Assembly (NCBI GenBank): GCA_020726505.1
Contig: JAHLEZ010000053.1
Span: forward strand, 1-64,000
Source of the DNA: Leptodontidium sp. MPI-SDFR-AT-0119
Taxonomy: Eukaryota > Ascomycota > Leotiomycetes > Helotiales > Leptodontidiaceae
DNA: 64,000 nt
Direction: 5' to 3'
This document shows, in pieces, positions 50,104 to 61,254 of this stretch (positions are counted from its first letter, which is position 1; the number at the start of each line of letters is the position of its first letter). The notes beneath the pieces are model-generated. The model searched no databases, was not told the origin of the DNA, and was given only the letters and a program-made list of their open reading frames with translations. The position numbers and the translations under genes are program-made.

Positions 50104-53100
50104 CTATGCCCTTGTAGATATCTTTGTTGCTTTGAGGAAGCTGATGGTGGCCTGAATGCCTGTAGTGGTATTGAAAAGAAGGTCTAGAGTGAGGGGTTGG
50201 TTGAGCTTGAGTTGTTTTATTATCTCTCTTCTCTCATCCCCTATTTCTGGGTAGCTTAGTAGTAGGTGGTCTGGTGTTTTCTTTAGTTTACACCTACATC
50301 TGTTATTTTCCACGTGATGGAGCTTGTGTAGGTAGGCTTTGTCGTATCCGTGCCCCAGTTTTAGCTAGTAGAACGCGCTTGTTGTTTGTCGGGGAGTACC
50401 CGGGGGGATTCTTGGTTTGGAGATGATTTTCCACTCGAATTTGTTGTGGTAAGAGTACTTATTGCAGTGGGGTGGTTTGTCGGCGGCTAGTTTTGCTGAC
50501 CATTCCAGGTTCTTGAGTTTTTTGATTTGCATGCCTACCTAGGCTAGGCTGCAGACGTGTGTTGAAGGGCGGGCTTTTGTAGCTGCTTTTATAAGGCAGT
50601 CAGCTCTTTCGTTTCCTGGTACGTCTTTATGTCCTGGGACCTAGTGGATTGTAGCGTTGGCGCCCTTGTTTTGAATGGTTTTGCCAGCTTAGATAGCTCT
50701 AATCTGGCACGCTTGGCCTGGGTTGTTAGATAGTGTTTTGAGCCTCCATATTCCTGCTTGGTTGTCCGTGTTGATATGGAACTCTAGGCCGGATTTGGCT
50801 ATTGAAGCGGCGTATTCCATTGCTAAGGTGGCCCCTTCTAATTCACTGTTGTAAACTAGCTGGTTCGGTCCAATGTTCCTGGTTTTTTCGTGGTTTATTC
50901 GGTCTGAGAGAGGGGCAGTGACTGACAGCCCAATCCCTATTCCTGTCCCTTTTTCTGTGTCTGAGGCGTCTGTGTATATGTGGATATGGTTGGGAGGGCT
51001 GGATTTGAGCCTTTCGATGTGACTGGCTGCTTCGTCCTCTTTATTGAGCTTGCTGATCTGCACTTTGTACGGTGTTTCCTTTTCCCATGGGGCGAAGAAA
51101 TGGTGTTGGATTGGTTCGAGGTCGAGCTCTTCGCTATCGATTCTAGTGGAAGAGTGAATCCGACTTAGCTGTAGAGGGGTTTTTGTCCACTCTCTCTTTC
51201 TGGTAGCTTGAGGGTTGTTGATTCGGTAGATCGCTTGGTTTACTGGGTGGGTAGGTGATAGTTTCATCAGCCTGAACGCGTACATTCTCATGGTATTGTT
51301 GAGTCTTATTTCTGGAGGTGGGAGACCGCATTCTACTTCCATTGGCAGGACTGGTGTTGTTTTAAAGACGCCTAGGATCTTGCGAAGTGCTAGGTTCTGG
51401 AGCCCTTGTAGTAGCTTGGTGAAGTTTTTCTGTCCTCTCCACTAGATAACGGCTCCGTAGTCTGTTATGCTGGTGACGCATGCCATATAGATTTGTCTTA
51501 GAGCAGAGGGGGTAAGGCCTCGTCCGCAATTGGCTAGCCTCTCTATCCTGAAGAGAGCTCCCTTAGCTTTGGCTATCTTAGTTGCCACGTGTTCTTTGAA
51601 AGATAGTCCGGCGTTGAAGTAGATGCCGAGCCATTTGATTGTCTTTAGGGGAGTCAGTACGTGTTAATTAGGTAAAGTGAGGGTGAAGTTTGTCGCTTTT
51701 CCTGAGGTAGACTAGTGTATTAAGTCTGTTTTCTTTAAGTCGAATGCTATTTAGTTGTTTGCCGCGAGTTAGTGGAGCTCTTTTGCTATTTTTTCAAGCA
51801 TTTTGATGTTCTTTTTCTATGAGTTAGAAGCCGTAGTGAGTGAGAGGTCGTCGACATATAATAACCACGTGATTTGTTTAGATTCGAAGAGATCTCTTAT
51901 ATATATAAGGAAGAGTATCGGGGATACAGGGCTTCCTTGAGGAACTCCTGTGTTAGTTAATGAAAAGTTTTGTATTTGTCCATCGAAGGCTAGCCTTAAT
52001 AGCCTGTTTTCGAGGAATGTTGCTACCCATGAGATCATATTAATTAGTAGCTCGAGCTTTTAGAAGATAAAGAAGAGTTTGTATTTCGCCACGTAGTTAT
52101 AGGCTCCTTTAATATCCATGAATAGCGTTAATGTCTTCTAATTGCTTTTCTTGTTTTCTTTAATCTTATTAGTTAGTAGAAGGGCTGCGTCGACTGTAGA
52201 TTTCTTGAGTCTTCCTCTTATTTGTAATGAGTGAATAAGGTTAGTTATTTTAGCTAAATAGCTGAGTCTTTGTGCGACGATTTTCTTAGCTACTTTTCTA
52301 AGGTAATTGAGGAGGGTGATAATTCTGTACGCTTTGGGTAAAGCGTAGTTTTCTTTGTTAGGTTTTACTAAAATAGCTCCTGTTGCTTGTTTCTAGTATC
52401 TCGGTTGGTACCCTATTTAAATCATGCTACTGTAGACCTTTATAAATACGCTTAGAATAGCTGCGTATGCTTTGGTGATGATTTCTTGGGTGATACTATT
52501 TAGTCTAGGGGATTTTGATTGTATTTTAAATAAGTAAGCATAGTTGAGCTCAGTTGTGGAGAGTATAGGCTAGTCTTATTGGCTAGACTCATTTGGGTAC
52601 TCTGTCCACGAGGGTTTTTATGCTACTAGTAGTAGAGGAAAAAGTGTGTCTCGGAAGGCTGCGCATTTCTGGTCAAAAGAGGTTTAGAGCTTACTTTTAT
52701 TGTTAGAGATTGCCGGGATGCGTTGTACTCGGTTGCTTGCTATATATTTCATTGCTTTAAAGATGGATTGAGGGTCTTCTTTTTCAAGAAACGAGTTCTA
52801 GTAATCTCTCTTAGCTTTCTTAATAGCTTCGCAGTAGCTATTTCTGGTTGTGTTATAGGCTTAGATTGTTAAATGGATTGTAGGCTCAATACTTCTTTGC
52901 TAGTGTCGCATGTAAGTGCGCTTTTCTTTGAGCTTGTCGGTCTACTATAGCTTGGATTGAGGTCTAAGCTTAATTCTTGGGATGGCTTCGTCAGCTGCGT
53001 CTGTGATGATCTTGGTGAGTGTGCTAGCAAGGGCTTCTAGTCTAAAGGTAGTGTCGTAGCTAGTGAAGATGTCTCCCTTAAGAATAGCTTTTGAGTGTTT

Positions 53101-53964
53101 TACGTTTGGTAGGTAATTGAGCCATTTAGAGTTAGGAGTAAATGATGTATTGGCCTTAGTGACTAGGCTCTCTTAGAACAACTTCTAGTCTGCTTTCCTA
53201 GTATTGTATTTGTATTACTGGGTAGGGTTTACAACTGTCGGTTCGTTGCTAGCCTTGATTGTGATCTGTAGGGCGTGGTGGTCGAAGATAATGTCGTGGT
53301 TGATATTGAATCCCGTGATCTTGTTGGCTACTGCTCTTGAAGTAAAGGCTAGGTCAATCACTGAGGGTCTGATTGCATTGGTTCGGAGGAAGGTAGCTTC
53401 GCCAGGTTTGTTAAGTAGCTCAAAGTCTCTGTTTTCGATCCATTCGACTAGCTGTTGAGCTTCTTTGTCTGGGTCTTCCACCCTTGGATTCCACCATGGG
53501 TGGTGGGAGTTAAAGTCCCCGCAGAGAATAGTGTTTGTATGGATGTCTTGTATATACAAGCATCTTTCTGCTGTCTTCTGGCCTGAATTGCTTTGATCCG
53601 ATTGATTGTATATATTGATGATTTCTAGGGTTTCTTCTCCTTCAGTGATTTGAAGGATTTGAATGTCGGTGTCAATTGGGGACTCTCTAGCGAGGCTCAC
53701 AGAGGGTTTGAACGTTCTTGACACGTAAGTTAGAGTTCTAGGCCTGAATTGGGGCCAGTGGCTGGGGAGGATTTGCGTATAGCTAGAGTGGGCGACAGAA
53801 GTGAGATTAATCCATTCCGGCCTTGTCTTTGGCCCGAAGAACCAGGGCTCTTGGACTAGTATAATGTCTGCTTTTGCTTCAACTGCTGCTTGTAAAGCAC
53901 TTTCAGTGTTCGGTGATGATTTGTTGGCGTTGATGGATATAATCGTAAGAGCGCTTGCGATCAT
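50104..53964 (-). pseudogene. LINE ORF2: endonuclease, reverse transcriptase, RNase H
   Basis: The start ATG at 53964-53962 overlaps the ORF1 stop. The APE-type endonuclease (53215-53964, open) shows ILVQEPWF, INIYNQSD, CGDFNSHHPWW, VIDLAFTS and FDHHAL. RT follows: TGVPQGSPVSPILFLIYI and YVDDLSLT (box at 51847-51858) in an open stretch 51817-52038. RNase H (50689-51342, open) has IHIYTDASDTEKGTGIGIG and NTDNQAGIW. The end, CRCKLKKTPDHLLLSYPEIG (50104-50313), is the degenerate C-terminal zinc-binding motif of Tad1 elements. About 1,286 codons; internal stops at former Gln/Trp kill it. Target-primed reverse transcription would be its role. Confidence 0.88.
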
Positions 53965-55454
53965 TATTTGCGGATAAGGGAGGGCTTAGTGGGACAATCT
54001 TTACTGTCTGCTTGATGGTCGGTTTCGTTGCAATTGCAACACTTTAAGGGTAGGTGTGTGCACGGTTTGGTTTTGAAGCCGCACTCTGGGCAGTGGTGTT
54101 GGGCAGTTGCATGGTCTCCAGCGCAGATTTTGCATCGGTAGCCTTTCTTGCAGAATTGCTCGAGATGTCCGTATCCTAGGCATTTCTGGCATTGTGATGT
54201 AGGTGAGCATGGGTGGAGTTTTTCGGTTTTGGCGGCTGTCCCTGCTACACAGACTCTTTCTCGTAGCGCTCTTTGTTGCTGTTCTTGGGTCTTGAGTGTG
54301 ATAATTACGGAGCCGTGGTATGCAGCAGGGTTATCTCTTTTTGTCTTTGCAGTTAGCCAGCGAGGAGGTTCTATTAGCTCAAGCTTAAGGTGACTATTGT
54401 AGGTGTAGATTTCCTCGGTGAGGTCTTCCATGCCGTTCTCAGTATTGTAGTCTGCGATAGGAATGCCGTGAACAATGACTTGGTGGTACAAGATGTCTTC
54501 TTTAGCTTCCCGGAAAGTGATGAGTTCTCTCCAGACATTTATATGACCAAGCATAAATCTGGCGCTGAAGTTCTCCGTGGTAGTGATGATGAGGTTTTTG
54601 CTGAGAGATAGCGAGAGTGTATTAACAACTGGTCCGGGAAGCTCTGCTCTTTTGAAGGCGTCGTTGAAGGAGTTCCTAAGCTGGAGGAAGTCTGGGTGGT
54701 CTCCAAGTTCGGGTTTGGTGAGTATTATCCTTCTTGCTCTCTTGGCGCTAGCTCTAGCTTGCTGGGCCTGTTTCGGTTTCGGTTTGGAGGGTCTTATATC
54801 TTGTGTTCTCTGGTCTGGAGGGGTGTTTTGGAATAGCTGTGCCATAGTGCTCGAACTGGAGGTGTTAGGGCTAGAGGAGGTGGGTATAGTAGGGTTGTTT
54901 GGTGGATGAATCGTCCTTGCTTTCATCATTCTGGCGGTAGCTACGTTAAGCTTGATTGCGCAATCTTGAATGAGGTCTGTGGCGACTGTAATCTTTTTGC
55001 CATTAAGTAGATCTTGGAACATATGTAGATAGTTGAGGAGGGTGGATTTGGCGTCGCTATTCGTTTCCAACTCGAGACCCAGGATCATAAGGTCTCTAGC
55101 GCGGTGAAGTGCTTCTGCTGAAGTGGTTGGTTTTGTAGTTTTTGTGTATTTTTGACTGCCTTGGAGCATTGGTTCTGGTCCTCTGGCTCCTGTCTTCTTG
55201 GTAGGTGGGCGGTGAAGGGTGGCAGTATAGTTTTCTGGTGTTTTGGAGCCATTTGCTCCTTGGAAGGGATTAGGGGCGTTTGATGTGTCTATGATAGCGT
55301 TGGGATTGAAAGATTTGGCGTAGTTTCTCTGTTGCTGCGATTGAAGAGGGCTCGATAGCATAAGGTCTCTGTCAGAGAAGATGGAAGGGCCTTCAGGGGT
55401 GGTGTGTAGTGAGTCGCCCAGTTGGACTATTGGTGGGGGGGAGGAAGCACTCAT
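53964..55454 (-). CDS. LINE ORF1 protein, gag-like with CCHC zinc knuckles (open)
   Basis: The 496 residues are uninterrupted from ATG 55454 to TAA 53964. The N-terminal half is low-complexity (Ser/Pro/Thr-rich) with a basic patch (ARASAKRARR, about residues 230-240). The C-terminal part has zinc knuckles: CQKCLGYGHLEQFC (C-x2-C-x4-H-x4-C), CKICAGDHATAQHHC and CCNCNETDHQADSKDC. Such ORF1 proteins bind the element RNA and form the ribonucleoprotein. The TAA overlaps the ORF2 ATG as TAATG, suggesting stop-restart translation of ORF2. It is the longest open frame in the window and the only one longer than 300 codons, so this end has largely escaped RIP. Confidence 0.88.
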   Translation of the reverse strand: MSASSPPPIVQLGDSLHTTPEGPSIFSDRDLMLSSPLQSQQQRNYAKSFNPNAIIDTSNAPNPFQGANGSKTPENYTATLHRPPTKKTGARGPEPMLQGSQKYTKTTKPTTSAEALHRARDLMILGLELETNSDAKSTLLNYLHMFQDLLNGKKITVATDLIQDCAIKLNVATARMMKARTIHPPNNPTIPTSSSPNTSSSSTMAQLFQNTPPDQRTQDIRPSKPKPKQAQQARASAKRARRIILTKPELGDHPDFLQLRNSFNDAFKRAELPGPVVNTLSLSLSKNLIITTTENFSARFMLGHINVWRELITFREAKEDILYHQVIVHGIPIADYNTENGMEDLTEEIYTYNSHLKLELIEPPRWLTAKTKRDNPAAYHGSVIITLKTQEQQQRALRERVCVAGTAAKTEKLHPCSPTSQCQKCLGYGHLEQFCKKGYRCKICAGDHATAQHHCPECGFKTKPCTHLPLKCCNCNETDHQADSKDCPTKPSLIRK

Positions 55455-56256
55455 ATTTGTCGTGTAGGGGTCTCAGTAGGTTGATTCTACTGTTTCCCCT
55501 GTGGTCTCACGGCTTTAGAGGCTTGGTTGGTGGTGGTGCTGGTGGTTGTTTGGTTTTGGTGTCCTGAAAATTTTCACGTGACCTTGTGAAAGTTATTATT
55601 TCACCACCAGTGGTCGAATGGACCTCTGGGGTGGTGTGGAGGGCTCAGGGGGCCTTTGGAAGTGGTTTGAATTGAATAGAATAAAGGTTTTCGAAGAAAA
55701 ATTCTTCCTCAAAAAAGGATGTTTTGAGCCTAGCCTTGCGAAGAGGACATAGTGAACCTACCTAGCTCTGACGCAACGGAGTCACGGCGAGAAGATGGGT
55801 TGGTAGGAAGACACAGAAGAAGCGCGGGAGCGAATATCATCATCGTTCTCTTCTTCTTGCTCTTCTTGATCGAGACCTTGGAAGTAACAGGGGTTGCACA
55901 TCTCAGTGCTCTCGAGACCAGAAGCAGGACGCGTGAATCCATTCCGAGGCACCTCATGTTCGCCGACGATGCACCACATCAGCTCCATTGAAATCGATGC
56001 TTGTGATGGCTGTTGCAGTGCAACTAAGAATGGTGTGAAGAAGTATAAATAGGTGGCACCGGACCCTGAAGTGATTATTTCAAAAGGCCACCCATCTGTT
56101 CTCCTATCAAGTACAATCGGACTACAAGTATGACTCCTTATCCCTCCAAATGCTAAATTAAAAGACACTGAACGCATATTCGCAGCGCCATACCTAGTTC
56201 CGGCTCAACACTATCAGTTTTCAAGTCCTTATCGGCGCCTTGTACCTGTGGTGACC
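55455..56256. other. LINE 5' region and upstream flank, no gene assigned
   Basis: 55455-55680 is probably the LINE 5' UTR (GT-rich, TGGTGGTG stretch at 55525-55550). Between 55740 and 56180 both strands carry open frames of 75-131 codons. The minus-strand one (55782-56177) ends in an acidic/Ser-rich tail (EEQEEENDDDIRSRASSVSS) that looks protein-like, but I recognise no family and cannot choose a strand. Confidence 0.35.
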
Positions 56257-57335
56257 ATGGAATGGAGCGGGTATGAAACAATCTTGAGCTCCAGGCTATC
56301 TAGGATGGAGCTGACCGCCGGAAAGCAATGCCTACCAACAGGTTGTACAAATTGGATACGACAACTCCTATCCGGGGTTCAGGTAAGATGCTCATTTCCA
56401 AATCCCCAAGCCAAGATACTGAAAGTCGTCCTTGAAGCGCCACATACACTCCAGCAACTTCAAGTTACAGTCCACCAGGCCCAATCGCATCGATACCGGC
56501 AGGGGCCAGTCTTGTCCGATCGGACTACCCCTCCAATGGGTACAACATGGGAGCATCCTCTGCTCTGTATGGCGCTGCCGGACCTGGGTATAACTCGTAC
56601 TCGAGTCCAAACTCAAGTTGGGAACCTCAAGGCAGGATTTCACCCGAGACCTATGAGGAATATGTGGCGTCCCCAAGCCCAAGTGATTATGTACTTGAAG
56701 GTTCAAGCAAATCAGTAAGCAAGTCCAAGAGCGAAGGAAAGGCCCATTCCTAGCAAAGGCGTCCTTCTAATAGAGACGAGTTCAACAGACCGCACTAGTT
56801 CCTGCAACGCCCACCGCCAGATTATATTGCCCAGCAGGAGAGAGACTTGCCCCAACTCCCCACAAATCTCGTGGTTCACGAGTAGGATAGTATCCTCACG
56901 TAAGTCAACGACCGGCTGTCTCAGTGTGCGTTTGACTTCGTCGCGAAGTATTAATTTCCAATCCCACTGGCCAACGGAGAGATGAGACTAGTGGAGAGAC
57001 CTTAAGATCGGGAATGGACGGAATGGGTATATCTCTTAAAGCGTTTGGCCACAAAACGACGGATACCTGCCAGGGTTTTGTACAATGGACAGATAAAGCA
57101 GTTCATCACCATCTTGGAGAACTCCCTGGAGATGCGCCATGCCGCGAAACACCAATCCCGTCCTCTTAAGGACGACAGGAACATACTTCAGTTAATTTCA
57201 GCGGGGATATAGGTCGCCAAAATACTGAAAGATAGTTCTGCAATGGTCGCCCTTGATAACTTATATGTGGCAACTGAACAGCAGATTTAGGAACGAGCTC
57301 ATAGCAACCGTTACAGGGCTTAATCTCGCTAGATG
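56257..57335 (+). pseudogene. Unrecognised fungal gene remnant with stops almost only at Gln codons
   Basis: ATG 56257 sits in a strong start context (GACCATGG). After one small frameshift near 56281 a single frame runs about 350 codons: DGADRRKAMPTNRLYKLDTT, SYSPPGPIASIPAGASLVRS, GASSALYGAAGPGYNSYSSP, ISPETYEEYVASPSPSDYVL, PPPDYIAQQERDLPQLPTNL, FDFVAKY, PIPLANGEMRLVERP, DREWTEWVYLLKRLATKRRI, PARVLYNGQIKQFITILENS, SRPLKDDRNILQLISAG and ALDNLYVATEQQI. A disordered Ser/Pro/Tyr-rich N-terminal half is followed by a structured, basic C-terminal half. Most in-frame stops are TAG or TAA in Gln-like contexts, while Trp codons (SSW, EWTEW) survive. The family is not recognised. Confidence 0.6.
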
Positions 57336-57897
57336 ACTTCACGGCCTCAATGTTAGCTCTTTCCGACGACCTTTGTTGGAAATGAATACCTTGTTTGCGT
57401 CTTTGGTTTGCCTGTTTATAGCTTGTGGTGCCTTCTTGGGGGGCTCTATGGGCCGGAGTTCGACGAACACGTATCTCTCATCTTGCCAAGACTTGCCATG
57501 CCGTAATTTTGCCGAGATGAAGCCACGAGCAAGACGAGTTTGGGTAGCATTGGATTTCGGACAGTCTGCGATGTTGCGTTTCCTTTTGTAGTATTCAAGA
57601 TTAAATGGATTTCACAAACTATGATTTTGTTGTGTGGATCTATTGGAGGTGTTCGCCGACTTTCGTAATTGGAATATATTTAGATTGATCCACTATCGGC
57701 CTTTTCTTAGACGTATTTCTGTTGCATTGGGTTCTACGCTGTGTGTTTCTTTATCTCAGATCTCCTTGACTTATCGCTGCTGAAGGGCGTCTTGACAGAC
57801 CTTAGGTCTGTCAAGTACATATTTCTGGGCAACGTGTTAACGGACGTGGCCCTGGTATGTTTGAAAGGTGACACTCATGGATATGCACTATATCATG
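57336..57897. other. Unassigned stretch with a perfect hairpin
   Basis: Protein-like text continues in the same frame at 57360-57470 (EYLVCVFGLPVYSLWCLLGG), and a 72-codon overlapping open stretch begins with a hydrophobic segment at 57382. I cannot decide whether this is coding or 3' UTR of the preceding remnant. A perfect 11-bp inverted repeat lies at 57791-57815. Confidence 0.3.
57791..57815. repeat. Perfect 11-bp inverted repeat with 3-nt loop
   Basis: CTTGACAGACC and its exact reverse complement GGTCTGTCAAG flank a 3-base spacer. A partial match (CTTGACAGACTTA) recurs at 61313-61325, next to the right end of the split MITE-like element. Confidence 0.85.
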
Positions 57898-58535
57898 TAA
57901 GTCCCCCCCCCAACCCTTTGAGCCACCATTTACACTAAAAACATCGATTTTGACGTACTAATAATTTAATTAATTGTTAATAGAATTATTTCAAATTTTA
58001 AATATGGAATTTCCATAACATGACAATTTCATTCCCAAAATACTAAATAATTTAGATTACGTAATATTACGTATTAAGTGTGTGAAGTTGGAATTTTCAA
58101 TCCCTATACAAATTATATGAGGAAAAATAATTTATAATTTTCTTAATAACTCTAGTAAACATTAATAAAAATAATTGAAACTAAAATATGCATAAGACTA
58201 TATAATAGTATTTAAATTTAATATAATTATAATGTTGTACTATGAATAGTAACTCTTTTATTAACTAAAATATTAATCCCTATATAAATATTTGTTAGGA
58301 GTTTATATTTTACTTAATTAAAAGATTACTATTAATAGTATCATACTATAACTATAGTTTATCTGAAGATTGTTATATAAGCTAATTAATATTTCAATTC
58401 CAAGTTCTTTTATTAACAATTGCTAAAATTATTAAGAAAACTAGTTTTACACCAAATATTTATCTAAATTCAAAAATTCCAACTGTAAGTACTTATTATA
58501 TAATATTACGTAATTCAAATGGTAAACATAAAAAA

Positions 58536-58970
58536 CTTGTAACGCGCGCTCCGCACGCCAACGCCCTGAAACCTGCGGTGCTCAGAAAAAGGGAAAGTAT
58601 ATGCACGTGATAAGGGGAATTGGCACGTGATTGATCACCTGATATGAGGAATGCGAGGCACAATAGGATATAGCACATATAGCTTTGGCTCATTCTGTGA
58701 CAGCACGAGAGAAAAGACCTCAGAAGAGAAGCATAATGTCGATTCGAAACTTAGAATACAAAGCTAAGGAGAGAAAGTTCAGGTTGAGGCAAGAAGAGGT
58801 GGTTTTATGCCGACCTCGCTTATAGTCACGTGGGGCATGGTTGCAGCCCCCAGAGCTGTAACACATTCAATCGTGGCTCATCGACTAGTTGATGTTTTCC
58901 CCCTATTGGTCGCCCATATTATGTCCAATTCAAACATGTTCTTAACACGTGGTTACAGTTCGACTACCAA
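58536..58970. other. Normal-GC segment with CACGTG motifs, no gene
   Basis: Composition rises sharply. CACGTG occurs four times (58603, 58625, 58833 and 58947, approximately). No frame over 80 codons looks real. Confidence 0.35.
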
Positions 58971-59746
58971 TAACGTCCCACCCCACCCTTTCGCCCACCC
59001 CTACCTTTCGCCCACCCTTTTACACCAAAAAAAGTGATTTTAAGGCTTTAATATCTTTGTAAATAATTAATAGAATTTATTTTTATTTTTATATCTATAC
59101 TTATTAGGTCCTACTAATTAAGTTTCCAAAGCTAAACAAGGCTTGATTTGTAAATAATTACGTAATATTAAATTCTAGTTTTCACATACAAAAAACGTCA
59201 AAAATCACTTACAAATAACTTTTTTATAAATGAATAGAATCATTTAAAACTAATATAACATATACTTTGTATGAGAATCTTGTATTTCAGAAAGTTTTAG
59301 TGGGAATATATTAGTAGTTACTTTTTTATTAAATAATTAATTTCTCTCATACAAATTTTTTGTATGGGGTTTTATAATCTACTTAATTATACAATTACTA
59401 TTAATAAAATTAACTTCAAACTTAAGAATAATAAGCTTTGATATAACATAAAACTTTATTAAAGGTTTCAAGTGTATAATGAATAATTACAAAAGTTATT
59501 AGAAGATTTGAAAAAATCGATTTTACACCAAATTTGTATGAGAGAAAATTCTTAGATTTTAAATACTTACTTTGTAATATTACGTAATATGAAATAATCA
59601 AAACTCAGGATTATGAAAAAACAAATGAAAAATATTCTTAATTATTAATTTCGGCTTTTTTTATTAATAGATTATAAAAATATTAATTACTAAACGTGGC
59701 GAGTTTTGGTGTAAAAGGGTGGGCGAAAGGGTGGGGTGGGACGTTA
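58971..59746. mobile_element. 776-bp MITE-like element with about 40-bp terminal inverted repeats and TA ends
   Basis: The left end reads TAACGTCCCACCCCACCC then TTTCGCCCACCC and, after an extra 17-bp unit (CTACCTTTCGCCCACCC), TTTTACACCAAAA. The right end is the reverse complement without the extra unit, closing at GGGACGTTA (59746). TA at both ends fits a Tc1/mariner-type target duplication. The interior is very AT-rich and noncoding, with a subterminal TTTTACACCAAAT motif near 59520. A non-autonomous DNA transposon is the likely identity. Confidence 0.8.
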
Positions 59747-59784
59747 TGATTAAGTTCTCAAACGTTATATTGACACCGCTTTGG

Positions 59785-60265
59785 CCTCGTGAGGGCCGAA
59801 TTCCTCCTCTAGCAAACCCATTGCAAGCTTAACGGCCCCTGATGCCTTGGTATGTTCTGTTGTCCTTTGTCTCTTGATCTTCGGATCCTGGGGCGTAGGA
59901 GGATTTGCCGACGAAGAAGGTTGATGTGCGGGTTGCTTCTCTTACTTGGGATTACTTTTAGTAGTTCAATTGGTATCGAATTTAGGAATGGATCAAAGGG
60001 CATTTGCGTTGCTATCCGTTCCCGAGGCTCAGGTATAAGTACCCCCAGACGAAGAAGACGATAGTGATTCTACAAAGTATTTAGGACATGCGACGGTCTG
60101 TGAAAAGACTCCCTACCGTAGATATGGCCTCCCTCTGTTGGCCCTCCTGATCATAGAGGAAGCCCCTCTGTATCCGCTCTAGTCGGCCAGCCTCTTCCAG
60201 CGACGTATAAGGCGGGCGTTGACCTAGATAGGGTGTATTGGCAGTAGACATAGCGTAGTAAGGAG
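59785..60265 (-). pseudogene. Short broken ORF, family unknown
   Basis: The minus strand reads MSTANTPYLGQRPPYTSLEE, RLERIQRGFLYDQEGQQREA, then in another frame SLSSSSSGGTYT and, after several stops, QPAHQPSSSANPPTPQDPKI, KRQRTTEHTKASGAVKLAMG and LLEEEFGPHEAKAVS. Composition is normal coding-like but the frame shifts once and carries about four stops. I do not recognise it. It lies inside the segment that splits the MITE-like element. Confidence 0.4.
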
Positions 60266-61254
60266 TCACCAGCACTCAAGGAGAAAATAGAATCATCTAG
60301 TTGCTCGAGCAGAAGTACGGAGAAGAGGTTTACGAAGCAGACGTGTAATGAACATCAACTAGAGATTTAGCTAGGACTACGGAGGCAATAGCAAGCAGGG
60401 AAGAGGGAAGGAAAAACGGAAAGAGGGAGGTCGTGGGTAGTAAAATGGCAGCAAGCATAGCGCAGCAAACAAGAAGATAGAGGGCAGTGTTTTCCTTTAC
60501 CCACAAGGTGAAACAAAGGGCGAAGTTCAGGGCGACGTTTTTTAGAAAGAAGAAGCTTTAGAAACCCTCGCTAGCTGGCCAATAGGAAAGATTTAGGGAA
60601 CCAAGACAAGACTTTGTACAGTCAGCAGGACCACTAATGGGCGGTCGTTTACCCAAAAATTAAACCCTTTTGGGCGATGCTTGTCAGAGCAGTTTGTATG
60701 TCGGGCGGGCCAACTCTCTACCGAAAAACACCCCTGCCGTCCCTGTAGGCGCGAAAGTAAACCCTTACACTTCGTTTCAGGGCACTGTTGCAGGTTTAAG
60801 TCACGAGTATGTCAGGTGGCCGGATAACCAAATCTCTGCACGCTAGTGGTTACCGAGACTACTTGTAATTGTTACGGCTGGCAAGAGGTTGATACGGCGA
60901 GTAGACTCTAGCTTTGTATTTGGGCCTAATGCTACGCTCAGAATCGAGAAGAAAAGACAAGGAGAAAAGGAGAGCTCTCTGTAGGAGGGAGCTCGAGTAT
61001 AAATACATGAAGGACCCTCCTAATGGGGCCTAGCGTAGTCGAGCGCCATTCACATCAACATGTCGCAGGCTCGCCACCTAGTCTTCCCTATTAGGCTTAG
61101 CGCCGTCGCATAGCCAGCGATGCTACGAGCCCGTGTCGGTTAGAATACGAGGCGCATCGTAGGTCGTAACAGTAATCTCCCTGATCGTCTGTCCATAGCT
61201 TTTAATACTACAAGCTGATCAACCCAATTGACACTCTCCTGCTTCCTCGCTGTA
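60266..61254. other. Unassigned segment inside the insertion, possible promoter-like text
   Basis: No open frame of note. GAGTATAAATACATGAAGG near 60995 resembles a TATA box with downstream sequence, on the + strand, but no gene follows. Confidence 0.3.

Larger units (their letters stand above)
49847..55600 (-). mobile_element. Tad1-like non-LTR retrotransposon (LINE)
   Basis: Minus-strand element with ORF1 (53964-55454) and ORF2 (50104-53964) and an (ATT)n/(AAT)n tail at its 3' end (49847-49864), as in fungal Tad1-clade LINEs. The 5' boundary is uncertain (55,500-55,690); no target duplication was recognised. ORF1 is intact while ORF2 accumulates stops toward its 3' half. Confidence 0.85.

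Noticed and set aside
54148..54909. Plus-strand open frames opposite LINE ORF1
   Set aside because: They are shadows of the minus-strand ORF1, which has zinc knuckles and full length.
49836..55700. Target site duplication of the LINE
   Set aside because: Sequence next to the (ATT)n tail does not recur near the inferred 5' end.
56386..56470. GTAAGA at 56392 as a donor site
   Set aside because: The plus-strand frame continues through it and through the following text without need for splicing.
56895..56930. GTAAGT...CTCAG as an intron in the unrecognised remnant
   Set aside because: It would be only about 25 nt, and the frame reads through it with coherent text.
57902..57912. Poly-C run as a functional signal
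   Set aside because: It is part of the C-rich inverted end shared with the related MITE-like element.
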